Shown: positions 35,250 through 44,709, counted from the first letter of the stretch. The stretch: DNA of 64,000 nucleotides from Cupriavidus pauculus (GCF_002858765.1 NZ_PJRP01000001.1:188414-252413), one strand, 5' to 3'. The notes: generated by a model not told the origin, from the letters alone. Numbers and translations: made by a program.

Positions 35250-36533
35250 TTATTCGACGAACGCGCCGATCGTGAAGTACGGGCTGCCGTTGCGGGATTC
35301 CAGGAAACCGAACACGCCGCCCGTGAACATCAGCTTGCCGGTGATGCCGGGCGTGCCATCCTTGCGCGTGGTGGTGATCACGCCCGCGGTGGTTTGCGAG
35401 AAGTCGAGCTTCAGCGCGATGGCGCGCGTGGCGTCGGATGCGTTGAACGGGTCGAGCATGGCCGCGTCCGGGCCGACGAGTGCCGTGGTCTTGTAGTCGA
35501 AGTTGCTGTCCACGCCGACGTACTCGCCGTTGACGGCCCCCAGCGTGGCCGCCACGGTCGGTGCCATCATGCCGATGCCGATCTCGTCGTCGGCGCCCAG
35601 CGGCAGCTTGTCGGCGCTGGCGTAGCCCACGCGGATCATCACCGGCACCAGTTGTCCGCGCAGCTTGCCGACAATCAGATACGCGCGCCCCATCACATTG
35701 CCCAGCGTCGGCGCCTGTTCGCCTTCATAGTTGGTCGACAGCAGCGTGCCGTTCGATTGCGCCGCGAACTTGTTGCCCTTCTGCTTGCAGGTGCCGCCCA
35801 CCTTGTTGTCGCAGACCGTGAACGATCCGTCGGCGGCCAGCGACATCTTGTAGTCCTGCGCCACTTGGGCGAAGTTCTTCGACGGGATCTCGTGGAAGCC
35901 CGAGCCGTTGTAGAGGCCGGCGATCTTGCCCAGGTCGGTCTCGGTCTGCGCGAAGCCGATGAACTGGAAGTACGGGAACGTGGTGTCGGGCACCGCGCCC
36001 GCGCCCAGCAGGCCGTTGAACTGGATGCGGGCGCCCGGAATGGTGCCGCCCATCACACCCTCGCCCAGGAACAGCTTGGCGGGCCGCGACGGATCCAGAC
36101 TGGCACCCTGCAGCACAAAGGCACACTGGTTCAGCTTTTGCGTCGGCAGCCCGGTTTCCTGGGCCAGCGTGCCGGTCATCACGTTCTGGCCATTGGTGGG
36201 ATCGGAACGCGTCGGCGACACGGTGCCAGTGGTGCGTGGCACGGACGAATCGAGGAATGTCACCGCCCATGTCTTCTGCGTGGTGTCGATCTGCACCTTG
36301 ACCAGTTCGCCGGAGCCTGTGCCGCCGATGTACGGCGTCGCGTAGTCGACCGATGCGGGGCACAGGCGGGGCGTGACCGCAGCGGGCGTGCTGCTGCCGC
36401 CACCGTCGCCCCCACCGCCGCCGCAGGCGGCCAGCAAGGCGGTGGTGACAAGCGCCAGCGCCAGGCGCGGTACCCAGGTCCGCTGCGTGGGGGCGCCGGC
36501 GGTGTGCGGCGGAAGCGATTGCGGTAGCTGCAT
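35250..36533 (-). CDS. DUF2957 family lipoprotein, copy A
   Basis: This 427-residue lipoprotein has a lipobox LLAAC at cysteine 37 followed by a glycine run (GGGGGDGGGSS). The body is beta-rich with no catalytic motif that I recognise. It is a clear paralogue of the next gene: CPASVDYATPYIGGTGSGEL, VSPTRSD, GAGAVPDTTFPYFQFIGFAQ and TETDLGKIAGLYN all have counterparts there. The leader is longer than usual, with about 20 residues before the hydrophobic part. AAGGAGAC precedes the ATG. It starts 60 bases after copy B and is followed within 21 bases by the OmpW gene. Function unknown; an envelope partner of OmpW is inferred from order. Confidence 0.78.
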   Translation of the reverse strand: MQLPQSLPPHTAGAPTQRTWVPRLALALVTTALLAACGGGGGDGGGSSTPAAVTPRLCPASVDYATPYIGGTGSGELVKVQIDTTQKTWAVTFLDSSVPRTTGTVSPTRSDPTNGQNVMTGTLAQETGLPTQKLNQCAFVLQGASLDPSRPAKLFLGEGVMGGTIPGARIQFNGLLGAGAVPDTTFPYFQFIGFAQTETDLGKIAGLYNGSGFHEIPSKNFAQVAQDYKMSLAADGSFTVCDNKVGGTCKQKGNKFAAQSNGTLLSTNYEGEQAPTLGNVMGRAYLIVGKLRGQLVPVMIRVGYASADKLPLGADDEIGIGMMAPTVAATLGAVNGEYVGVDSNFDYKTTALVGPDAAMLDPFNASDATRAIALKLDFSQTTAGVITTTRKDGTPGITGKLMFTGGVFGFLESRNGSPYFTIGAFVE

Positions 36534-36593
36534 GATGGTGTCTCCTTGGTACTTTCTTATGTATGAGGCAGGGTTCTGGATGCGCGGCGCCCG

Positions 36594-37973
36594 CTAGCGG
36601 TTGGCCACGGCGCTGACGCGGAAGATCGGATCGGAGGCGTCGCCGAACAGGTGGGCGTACACGGGGCCGGTGGTAATCAGCGAGCCAGTCTTGCCGCTGT
36701 TGTCGACGGTGTTCACCACGCCGGGCCGCGTGGCCTGCGTGAGATCCATCTGGAAGCCGCCAATCGGCGTGAGCGACGGGTCTTGCGGATCGAGCCAGGC
36801 GCCGACGTTGTCGTGCAGCGACGACGCCACGTACTTGAAGTCGCTACCGGAACCGATGTAGCCGCCCTTGAGTGCGGCGGCGCTGGTGGCGGTGGTTGAC
36901 GACAGCAAGGCGATGCCCGATTCGTCGTCGACAATCAGCCTGAAGTTGGCCGGATCGACCAGGTCGATGTTGACATCCGCAAAGCCCACGCGCACCAGCA
37001 GCGGTACCTGCTTGCCTTCGAGCTTGCCGACGATCAGCACGCCCTTGGCCTGGCTGGTGTTGTCCTGTAGCAGGGCGCCCTTGTAGAAGAACGGGTACGG
37101 CGTGGTCTTGTTGGCGTTGCCGCTTTCAAACGCGCCGTCGGCGCCCGCGCGCAGTTGCCACGGCTGGCCGGTGGTCTTGCAGGCGCCCGACGCTACGGAA
37201 CAGGTGCCGTCCGCATTGAGTGTCTCCACGGCGTTCGCGGTGGCGGGTGCGTAGTTGGTGCCGAACAGCTCGCCGCCGGACGGCACCAGGTGATAGCCCA
37301 GCACGTTGTAGCTGCCCGCCACCTTGGTGAAGTCGGTCTCGGTTTCTGCGAAGGCCAGGACGGGGTAGACGGGGAACGTCCGCAGCGGAATCGCGCCGAG
37401 GTCGCCCAGAATGGGATCTCGGAACGCGATGCTGGCGCCGGGGATGCCGCCACCAGCCACGCCATTGCCGACGAAGAGGATCGGCGGGTTGGCCGGGTCG
37501 ATGATGGCCTGCGACTTGCCGTCCGATGCCGTCACCGTCTTCAGCTCGTAGGCGCAGTTGTTTTGCGCTTCGGTGGGCAGTGGCTTGCTTGGATGGGTCA
37601 TTGTGCCGGTCAGCGTCACGCCGGCGCGCGTCGGGGACACCGTGTTGACTTCCTTCGGCACCGCCGATTCCAGGATCTGGATCCTGTACGTGCCCTTGGT
37701 GTTGTCGAGCTGGATCTTCACGAATTCGCCCGCGCCCGATCCGCCGGTGTACGTGGTGTTGTAGTCCAGCACGCTCGGGCAGATGGCGGCCACGGGCTGG
37801 TTGACCGTGGGGCCCGACGCCGTGCACGTTCCATTGGTGGCGCATTGCTGCGCGGCGGCTTGCGGCGTGGTGCCGCCGGGGTCTCCGTCGCCACCGCCAC
37901 AGGCGGACAGCGCGATCGTCAGGCTTACCCCAGCCAAGGCAAAAGTGGTGCGTCGAAAGTTCGACTGTTTCAT
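36594..37973 (-). CDS. DUF2957 family lipoprotein, copy B
   Basis: This 459-residue lipoprotein has a standard lipobox IALSAC at cysteine 25 and then GGGDGDPGG. Segments shared with copy A include CPSVLDYNTTYTGGSGAGEF, VSPTRAG, FPVYPVLAFAETETDFTKVA and GKLEGKQVPLLVRVGFA. It carries an extra cysteine-containing insert (QQCATNGTCTASG) near the start. The start at 37973 is chosen because AGGAGACC precedes it and the lipoprotein leader begins there; the open frame continues 90 codons upstream without leader or homology. The tandem pair probably arose by duplication. No function is known to me. Confidence 0.78.
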   Translation of the reverse strand: MKQSNFRRTTFALAGVSLTIALSACGGGDGDPGGTTPQAAAQQCATNGTCTASGPTVNQPVAAICPSVLDYNTTYTGGSGAGEFVKIQLDNTKGTYRIQILESAVPKEVNTVSPTRAGVTLTGTMTHPSKPLPTEAQNNCAYELKTVTASDGKSQAIIDPANPPILFVGNGVAGGGIPGASIAFRDPILGDLGAIPLRTFPVYPVLAFAETETDFTKVAGSYNVLGYHLVPSGGELFGTNYAPATANAVETLNADGTCSVASGACKTTGQPWQLRAGADGAFESGNANKTTPYPFFYKGALLQDNTSQAKGVLIVGKLEGKQVPLLVRVGFADVNIDLVDPANFRLIVDDESGIALLSSTTATSAAALKGGYIGSGSDFKYVASSLHDNVGAWLDPQDPSLTPIGGFQMDLTQATRPGVVNTVDNSGKTGSLITTGPVYAHLFGDASDPIFRVSAVANR

Positions 37974-38199
37974 GGTGGTCTCCTCGTTCTTATGACGGGC
38001 GCACCGGCACTGGCCGAGGTGTCGCACGGTGGTCGGAATCTCGCGTTTCAAGCGCCTGGGCGCAATAGAGCGCTCGTTCCAAACATTGGCGCCGCGCCGT
38101 CTGCCGTTGTCCGCCAAGCGCCTCGCGCCCCTGTTCAAACCGTGTGCGCAGCGCGATGTGCGCACATTCAAACGGGGGTGGCGCCTGGCGGCGGCTGTG

Positions 38200-39096
38200 T
38201 CAGAACTTGTATTCGATGTTGTCGGGGTCGAATGCCGAGGCATCGAACGTCTTCTTCACGGCCTTCTCGAAGACGATTTTCTCGACCATGTTGCCGTCGG
38301 TGTCCCATGCCGTTTCCACGCGTGGCCACGGATGCTTGAGGTCAAACATCAGCTGCACTTTCTTGGCGTAGTACCTGGGCGCGCCTTCGGGCAGGTCCCA
38401 TGTCAGGGCCACCATGCGCGTGCCCTGCTCCTGCACGATCTCGGCGCGCGTGTACTTCTCGGACAGGCCCGCGGCGCGCAGCGTCCTGGCGTCGCGCTCC
38501 AGCATCGACAGCACGAACTGGAAGCCCAGGTCGCGCACGGTATGGTTCGATTGCGATTTTGCCAGCGTGCCGTCGATGGCGGTCCAGATCGACGTGAAGC
38601 CCATGATGCCGCCCAGGTGGCCGTACATCTCTTCCTTGCGCCGCGTTTCGTCGTAGATGATTTCCTGACCGGCCTGCACGCCGTTGGGCAGCCACCTGGC
38701 GTATAGCTGGCGGGGCAGATGGCGGTAGCGGATCATCATGCGCGCGGGCTTGTCCTGCCACTGGCCGTTGAGGCGCTCCTGGCGGGCCATCCAGTATTCG
38801 TATTCGGGGTAGCGGTTGATTTCCTGCCGCGCCCACGTCAGCAGTGCTTCGGGCTGCAGAGCATCGAACACGGCCGTCACCTGCGCATCGGACATCGACG
38901 CCAACTCGCCGCTGGCCATCTGCCTGGCGAACAGCGCGGTCTGTTGCGACGTGGGCAGGCCATCGTAGGGGGTTAGCGCGCGAGTGGACTGCGCGGCCGG
39001 CGCGCCCTGGGCGTGGGCTTCAAAAAGGCTGCCGGGCGGCGTGGCCAGGAAACCGAGGATGCTGCCGAACGCGGCAATCACGAACATCTGCTTCAT
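38200..39096 (-). CDS. DUF1571 family exported protein
   Basis: This 298-residue protein has a signal peptide ending near EAHA (about residue 29). The body fits DUF1571: YEYWMARQERLNGQWQDKPA, ARWLPNGVQAGQEIIYDET, GHLGGIMGFTSIW and a C-terminal lipid-carrier-like series PWPRVETAWDTDGNMVEKI. The fold is likely of the LolA type, which holds acyl chains in a half-barrel; this is inference. CTGGAGAC precedes the ATG at 39096. It lies upstream of the two DUF2957 genes on the same strand, with 226 bases between. With OmpW this could make an uptake or envelope module for a lipophilic compound. Confidence 0.7.
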   Translation of the reverse strand: MKQMFVIAAFGSILGFLATPPGSLFEAHAQGAPAAQSTRALTPYDGLPTSQQTALFARQMASGELASMSDAQVTAVFDALQPEALLTWARQEINRYPEYEYWMARQERLNGQWQDKPARMMIRYRHLPRQLYARWLPNGVQAGQEIIYDETRRKEEMYGHLGGIMGFTSIWTAIDGTLAKSQSNHTVRDLGFQFVLSMLERDARTLRAAGLSEKYTRAEIVQEQGTRMVALTWDLPEGAPRYYAKKVQLMFDLKHPWPRVETAWDTDGNMVEKIVFEKAVKKTFDASAFDPDNIEYKF

Positions 39097-39317
39097 TGCG
39101 AGTCTCCAGTGTGTTTTGCTTTTCTTCAGGCAAGACGGAGCCCTTCCGGCCGTGTGGGGCACGGCAGGTTGGATGCGCACCGGAACCGCGGCGCGCAGCG
39201 GGTCACGCCTCGCGGTTGGCGTGGCGGATCGACAGGTCGGTGATGAAGGCGACGGTTACCGTCGCGGCTCGCCGCAGCGCGCGTCGCGGTCCCGGTGGAG
39301 ACCGCGACGGTGTGCCG

Positions 39318-40259
39318 CTATGTCCGGGGGCGGGTACGCATCCAGTCGTCGAGCGGATTGCTGGGGAAGGTGGCGCAATGCTCGCGGCGCACCGCCATGC
39401 TGGCGGTCGGCGGACGCGGCGCGGTTTCACTGCGCGCGGCCCGCGCGCTGCGCCGCGCACGGCCCATTGCCGCGGCGGTGGCGGCAGCAAGGTCCTGGGC
39501 TTCGCTTTCGGCCGTGGCGGCCGTCGCCGCAATGGTGGCCTGTTCGTCGGCGTGCTGGGCTTCGCCGATCTCGAAGACTTGCTGCAGGGCGCCAAGCTCC
39601 TGCACCGCCGGCGACGGCGCCTTGAGGGCGGCCACCACCATCGATGTCAGTTGCGCCAGCACCTGCGCATCGCTCATCCGCTTGCCTTGCGTGAACGCCG
39701 GCATCAGGTTGCCGAGTTCGTCGCCGGCCAGCACGCCTGCCAGCGCCTTGAGGGCGAAGTGCAGGCGCCAGCCCAGTTCCTGCCGTGGCACATCGGGCAG
39801 CGCGCGCGCAAACGCCTCGAAGAAGCGTCCGAACACGGGTGCGTAATGCCCCATCAGCCAGGACTGGATGAATGGCGAGGTATCGGAATACACGCGCCCA
39901 AGCAGGCGCAGGAATGACGGGCCGCCGATGTCGGGCTCGCGTGCCATCTGCAGCGCGGGCACGAACAAGGCCCCCATCACGTGTTCGCAGCGGATGGTGT
40001 TGCCGGGCCAGCGTACCTCGCAGGCATCCAGCAATGCAAGCCGCCGCGTGTTGAGCGGATCCAGCCGGCGGCTTAGCACCGACTGCATCATGATTTCCTT
40101 GCTACGGAAGTGATAGTTGACGGCGGCCAGATTGACGATCGCTCGGGACGTTACCTGTCTGAGCGAAGTCGCTTCATAGCCAACCTCAATGAACAACTTC
40201 TCGGTCGCATCGAGGATGCGAGCCTTGGTATCTCCTGCCGTGGTTTTCCCGGTCTTCAT
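39318..40259 (-). CDS. TetR-family regulator with alanine-rich C-terminal tail
   Basis: This 313-residue regulator opens with a TetR helix-turn-helix (ARILDATEKLFIEVGYEATS, LRQVTSRAIVNLAAVNYHF). The next 170 residues look like a normal ligand and dimer domain. The last 80 residues are unusual: low-complexity alanine, glutamate and arginine (ATIAATAATAESEAQDLAAA, then RARRSARAARS). Typical TetR proteins are about 200-220 residues, so the tail is an extension. The start at 40259 fits the family; 29 upstream codons lack homology. It sits between the DUF1571 gene and the GMC gene on the same strand and is the nearest candidate regulator for both. Confidence 0.83.
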   Translation of the reverse strand: MKTGKTTAGDTKARILDATEKLFIEVGYEATSLRQVTSRAIVNLAAVNYHFRSKEIMMQSVLSRRLDPLNTRRLALLDACEVRWPGNTIRCEHVMGALFVPALQMAREPDIGGPSFLRLLGRVYSDTSPFIQSWLMGHYAPVFGRFFEAFARALPDVPRQELGWRLHFALKALAGVLAGDELGNLMPAFTQGKRMSDAQVLAQLTSMVVAALKAPSPAVQELGALQQVFEIGEAQHADEQATIAATAATAESEAQDLAAATAAAMGRARRSARAARSETAPRPPTASMAVRREHCATFPSNPLDDWMRTRPRT

Positions 40260-40472
40260 GGGGGCGTCTCTCGCTGAAATACCGCTGTGGACCCCTGCAA
40301 AAAAAACTACAAATCCACAACCGTCCGCTCCTTGCTCTAATGGCATACGGATGCTTCAAACGGTTGTAGGGAGCCTATCCAGCGCTCCGAGCGTTTCACA
40401 AGACCATTTTTCGAGGACCTGCTCTAAATTGCAAGCCCCTGCCAGGCACCGCGCTGCCTGGCAGGAATCCGG

Positions 40473-42068
40473 TCACGCCATGATGGTCTTGCGCAACGCT
40501 GAGGCATTCTGCGCCGTCAATGCGAACACTGACAACTGGGGATTGGCACCAATGCTTGTCGGAAATGCTGAACCATCGAACACGTACAGATTCTGCAGAT
40601 GATGGTGGCGCCCCGCGCTGTTCACCACACCTCGCGCAGGGTCTTCGCTCATCGCGCAGCCGCCCATCAGGTGGGCGCTGAACAGCAGCACGCGGAATGT
40701 CTTGAGCGGTAGCTGCCCGATGGCCTCGCGCGCCTGCGCCCATGTCGTGTAGTAATTGCCATCGAGATGGGCCGGCCGCACGCGAAGGGCGCCGGCTGCG
40801 AACTGCGACTCGGCCATGCTCAGGTACGCGCGCCGGACGCCATCCCATACGTAGTCGCTCACTTCGTAGTCGAGGATCGGGCTACCGTCGTCTGCAATTT
40901 TTACGCGTCCGCCCGGGCTGTCGGGCACGAAGCCATCGCGCAACAGGGCCAGCATTGCGTTGGTATGCGGCAACGCGGTCATCTCGCGTTGCAGCGCCTG
41001 TCCCATGCCATTGAACACACCGGCGCTGATGCCCGGGAACATCGGTGGCACTTCCAGCTTGTACCCCATCGGGCCCGTTGCGCCGTCGCGCCACTGGAAA
41101 TGGTCAGAGGCCACCGATTGCGGAGCGCCATAATAAGGATCAATTTTCTCCGGCATTTCTGCGATATTTAAATTCACCGGATGAATAAATGTACGCTGGC
41201 CGATCCGGTCGTGCGGATCGGGAACGCGCGAGCGCAGCAGTAGCGCCGGCGTGTTGATGGCCCCGCCGGCGGCGATCACGTACCGGGCCCGCACACTGAC
41301 GCTGACGCCGGTCGGGGTGTAGCCGTCCTGGCCCAGGGCATCGCCGGTCAGGCCGCGTACCACCCTGCCGTCATGGTCGATGGTGCGCACGCGCAGCCGA
41401 TGCACCAGCGTGGCGCCGCGCGCCAGCGCGTTCGGAATCGTCGACACCAGCATCGACTGCTTGGCGTTGACGGGGCAGCCCAGCCCGCAATAGCCGGAAT
41501 TCCAGCAGCCCTTCACGTTGCGCGGAATCACGTGCCATTCCCAGCCAAGCCTTTCGCAACCACGCCGCAGCACCGCGTTGTTCGGATTCGGATCCATCGC
41601 CCAGGGCGCCATGCCCAGCCGTTCCTCGATCTGCGCGAACCACGGCGCCATGTCGGCCTGGCTGTGTCCGGTAACCGCGTGTTCGGCAGCCCAGTGCGCC
41701 AGCGTCTGCGGCGGCGTGCGGAAGCTGGACGACCAGTTCACCGTGGTGCTGCCGCCCACGGCACGGCCCTGCAGGATCGAGATCGCGCCATCGGACGTGA
41801 CACGCGCGGCGGCCTCCTGGTAAAGCTCGCGGTAGGCGCGCGCTTCGTCCATGTCCCGGAAGCTGTCGGACGTATGCAGCCCGCCTTCTTCCAGCAGCAG
41901 CACGGTCAGCCCGGCGTCGCTGAGCACCTCGGCGGCGATGCCGCCGCCCGCGCCGGAGCCGACGATGGCGACATCGGCTTCGAGCGTGCGGGGCGTGGTG
42001 AACGTGGCGGCGTCGAGCACCTTCCAGCCGGACGCGATGCCGGCGCCGTAGATATCGTTGATCGGCAT
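40473..42068 (-). CDS. GMC-family oxidoreductase (alcohol dehydrogenase type)
   Basis: This 531-residue flavoprotein of the glucose-methanol-choline family oxidises alcohols. The FAD fold is at the start (VAIVGSGAGGGIAAEVLSDA, about residues 28-47). GRAVGGSTTVNWSSSFRTP is the GMC signature. The insert WNSGYCGLGCPVNAKQSM with its cysteines is typical of the sterol/long-chain alcohol branch. Catalytic C-terminal residues fall in LFSAHLMGGCAMSEDP and VFDGSAFPTSIGANPQL. It starts seven bases after the small partner gene ends. Together they look like a membrane-linked dehydrogenase feeding electrons to the chain. It is divergent from the monooxygenase operon, and both should act on one substrate path. 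Confidence 0.88.
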   Translation of the reverse strand: MPINDIYGAGIASGWKVLDAATFTTPRTLEADVAIVGSGAGGGIAAEVLSDAGLTVLLLEEGGLHTSDSFRDMDEARAYRELYQEAAARVTSDGAISILQGRAVGGSTTVNWSSSFRTPPQTLAHWAAEHAVTGHSQADMAPWFAQIEERLGMAPWAMDPNPNNAVLRRGCERLGWEWHVIPRNVKGCWNSGYCGLGCPVNAKQSMLVSTIPNALARGATLVHRLRVRTIDHDGRVVRGLTGDALGQDGYTPTGVSVSVRARYVIAAGGAINTPALLLRSRVPDPHDRIGQRTFIHPVNLNIAEMPEKIDPYYGAPQSVASDHFQWRDGATGPMGYKLEVPPMFPGISAGVFNGMGQALQREMTALPHTNAMLALLRDGFVPDSPGGRVKIADDGSPILDYEVSDYVWDGVRRAYLSMAESQFAAGALRVRPAHLDGNYYTTWAQAREAIGQLPLKTFRVLLFSAHLMGGCAMSEDPARGVVNSAGRHHHLQNLYVFDGSAFPTSIGANPQLSVFALTAQNASALRKTIMA

Positions 42069-42075
42069 GGTCGTA

Positions 42076-42690
42076 TCAGGCCGGAGCTTGGCTGTGAAGG
42101 GCGCGATAGATCGCGGGATTGGGGCCGGGATAGCCGCTGGCCGCCCAGGTGTAGGGCAGCACGAAGTAGGCGACACTGGCCAGTTTCACCAGCACCACGC
42201 CACCGGCATTCAGCGTGGCGAAGCGGCTGCCGCGCCAGCGCGCCAGGAAGGCGGTCACCTCCTCGGGCGTGGCCTCGGCCCATGGCGTCCGCAGGCCGGC
42301 CAGCGCCCACCGCAGCGGCGTGCTGGCCAGCAGATCCAGCAGCTTGCGCAGTTCGTGCTGGCCGTTCTGGCCCATGGCGGCAATCGTGCCGTCGATGTTC
42401 TTCACGGCGGTGTCGATGCGCCGGCCGCGCCCGGCGGCGTCCAGTGTTTGCAGGTCGATGGCCACGGCCGGCAGCAGCGCACGGAACAACGCGACATCGG
42501 CGGGCCGCAGGAAGGCCATGCCGGGGTGCGGGGGGGTGTCCGCCGGCGAGCAGCCGGTCAGCGCGGGCAACAGCGCGGAACAGGCGATGGCGGCCGAGAA
42601 TCCCGCGCCCACCTTCAGGAACAGGCGGCGGCATGGGTCACGCGGGAGGTGTGGTGCCGGCGGTGCGGCAGCGCGGGCAGGTGTGGGCAT
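42076..42690 (-). CDS. Small subunit partner of the GMC oxidoreductase (gluconate 2-dehydrogenase subunit 3-like)
   Basis: This 204-residue exported protein has a leader with paired arginines (PRDPCRRLFLKVGAGFSAA) and then SALLPALTGC, so it may be a Tat substrate with a lipid anchor. The mature part resembles subunit 3 of membrane-bound sugar and alcohol dehydrogenases (LRPADVALFRALLPAVAI, TPEEVTAFLARWRGS). Such small subunits escort the flavoprotein, which often lacks its own leader; the GMC protein here begins without one. CGGAGAC precedes the ATG. The gene is first of the minus-strand series and faces the monooxygenase operon across a 383-base gap. Confidence 0.75.
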   Translation of the reverse strand: MPTPARAAAPPAPHLPRDPCRRLFLKVGAGFSAAIACSALLPALTGCSPADTPPHPGMAFLRPADVALFRALLPAVAIDLQTLDAAGRGRRIDTAVKNIDGTIAAMGQNGQHELRKLLDLLASTPLRWALAGLRTPWAEATPEEVTAFLARWRGSRFATLNAGGVVLVKLASVAYFVLPYTWAASGYPGPNPAIYRALHSQAPA

Positions 42691-42957
42691 CGTGTCTCCG
42701 TGATGGTTTTTTTTGTGCGGTGCTCTCGCGGTGCTGACGTCCGATACCGTCAGCCACGCAGCAGCAGGTACGTCCCCAACGTGGCAGCGTTGCGATTCTG
42801 CCGAAGCGCTCGAAAATATTTCGGATTGGCGCACGGGTTTCAAACGCACGACTGAGCGCCGCACCCCACGCCGGTCTCCCGCGACGAATGCCGTTTAATG
42901 TGACGCGAACGTGGCTGGAAAAGCGCCAAAAATAGAGCGATTCTTCAAACCATCGCA

Positions 42958-42986
42958 TTGACCGGCCAAATGTCGGTGCCTACGAT
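42958..42986 (+). promoter_or_regulatory. Promoter of the Baeyer-Villiger monooxygenase operon
   Basis: TTGACC (42958-42963) and TACGAT (42981-42986) are spaced by 17 bases, giving a predicted start near 42993 and an 80-base leader. TGACA at 42986-42990 and TGTCA eight bases later form a short inverted repeat at the predicted start. This lies in the 383-base gap (42691-43073) between divergent operons, which holds no gene I can support. Confidence 0.5.
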
Positions 42987-43073
42987 GACATCGTTCAATG
43001 TCACGATAAACGGTGTCGACGGGGTCTCGCGAAACGGCCATGACTCGTCGCCCCGCACCGGAATGCGGCCCCC

Positions 43074-44639
43074 ATGAATGCACCTCCCGACCTGCAGGCT
43101 CATCTTCCGACCGAAGCGGAGCAGGCATGCGATATCGCCATCATCGGCAGCGGCTTTGCCGGGCTAGGTATGGGTATCCGCCTGAAGCAGTCGGGCGTCG
43201 ATGACTTCGTGATCTTCGAGAAGGCCGACGCGGTGGGCGGCACCTGGCGCGACAACCATTACCCCGGGTGCGCCTGCGACGTGCAATCGCATCTCTATTC
43301 ATTCTCGTTCGCACCGAATCCCGACTGGTCGCGCATGTTCTCGCCGCAGCCAGAGATCCGCCGCTACCTGGAACATTGCACCGACCGCTTCGGCCTGCGC
43401 TCGCATCTGCGGCTGGGCCACGAGCTGGTGCACGCCGAGTGGGATGCGCCCGCCGCGCTCTGGCGTCTGCGGATGCGCGATGGCCGCCGCGTGCGGGCCC
43501 GCGTGCTGATCGCGGGCATGGGTGGCCTGAGTCGGCCGTCGATTCCCGATATCCCCGGGCTCGATCGCTTCGCCGGCGCTGTGTTCCATTCGCAGCAGTG
43601 GCGCCATGACTATCCGCTGGCCGGCAAGCGCGTGGCCGTGATCGGCACCGGCGCCAGCGCTATCCAGTTCGTGCCGCAGATCGCGCCGCAGGTGGCGCAG
43701 CTCGATCTGTATCAGCGCACGCCGCCGTGGATCATGCCCAAGCCCGACCGCCAGGTGACGGCCGCCGAGCAATGGCTGTTCCGCCATCTGCCCTTCACGC
43801 AGGCGCTGATGCGCACTGGCCTGTACTGGATGCTGGAATCGCGCGTGCTCGGATTCGTGATCCATCCGAAGCTGATGAAGGCCGTGGAGCGCGTGGCGCG
43901 CCGCCATCTGAAAAAGCAGGTGCGAGACCCGGCACTGCGCCAGACGCTGACGCCGGACTACACCATCGGCTGCAAGCGCGTGCTGATCTCCAACGACTAC
44001 TACCCGGCGCTGGCGCGCAGCAACGTCGACGTGGTGACCACGGGCATCGACCGCGTGGAGCCCGAGGCCGTGGTGCTGCGCGACGGTACGCGTCGGCCTG
44101 CCGACGCGATCATCCTCGGCACCGGCTTCCACGCCACCGACCCATTGCCGCGCGGCGCGATCGTTGGCCGCGACGGGCGCGACCTCCTGGACGCCTGGCG
44201 CGACGGCGCCGAAGCGTACCTGGGCACCACGGTGGCCGGCTTTCCGAACCTGTTCATGATCGTCGGCCCCAACACCGGCCTGGGTCACAGTTCGATGGTC
44301 TTAATGATCGAGTCGCAGGTGAGCTACGTACTCGACGCGCTGCGCCAGATGCGCCACGAGCGCGTGCAGGCCGTGGACGTGCGTCCGCCCGTGCAGGCGG
44401 CGTTCAATCGCGGCATCCAGCAGAAGCTGGGCCACGCGATCTGGGCGGCGGGCGGCTGCGCAAGCTGGTACATCGACCCGCGCAGCAACAAGAACACCAC
44501 GCTATGGCCCGGCTTCACGTTCCAGTTCCGCCGCGCCACGCAGACGTTCCGCATGAGCGATTACGAGCGCTGGCCCGTGCGTCGCAACAGCGTTGAGCCG
44601 CTGGCGGACGCCTCGCCCGCCGATCCGATCCGCGCCTGA
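43074..44639 (+). CDS. Flavin-containing monooxygenase, Baeyer-Villiger type
   Basis: This 521-residue enzyme should insert oxygen next to a ketone using NADPH and O2, giving an ester or lactone. It has two nucleotide folds: IAIIGSGFAGLGMGIRLKQS for FAD (about residues 21-40) and RVAVIGTGASAIQFVPQIA for NADPH (about 185-203). Between them is the Baeyer-Villiger fingerprint FAGAVFHSQQWRHD; the usual proline or aspartate after tryptophan is arginine here. VGGTWRDNHYPGCACDVQSH is also typical. The ATG at 43074 lies after the promoter at 42958. An SDR, a hydrolase and a metal hydrolase follow in one operon, fitting ester formation and cleavage. Confidence 0.88.
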   Translation: MNAPPDLQAHLPTEAEQACDIAIIGSGFAGLGMGIRLKQSGVDDFVIFEKADAVGGTWRDNHYPGCACDVQSHLYSFSFAPNPDWSRMFSPQPEIRRYLEHCTDRFGLRSHLRLGHELVHAEWDAPAALWRLRMRDGRRVRARVLIAGMGGLSRPSIPDIPGLDRFAGAVFHSQQWRHDYPLAGKRVAVIGTGASAIQFVPQIAPQVAQLDLYQRTPPWIMPKPDRQVTAAEQWLFRHLPFTQALMRTGLYWMLESRVLGFVIHPKLMKAVERVARRHLKKQVRDPALRQTLTPDYTIGCKRVLISNDYYPALARSNVDVVTTGIDRVEPEAVVLRDGTRRPADAIILGTGFHATDPLPRGAIVGRDGRDLLDAWRDGAEAYLGTTVAGFPNLFMIVGPNTGLGHSSMVLMIESQVSYVLDALRQMRHERVQAVDVRPPVQAAFNRGIQQKLGHAIWAAGGCASWYIDPRSNKNTTLWPGFTFQFRRATQTFRMSDYERWPVRRNSVEPLADASPADPIRA

Positions 44640-44709
44640 CCCAGGCCGCCGCAGGTCCGCATCCCGCAAGACCTCAGACGCAAGACAAGGAACACCACAG
44701 GAGACACGC

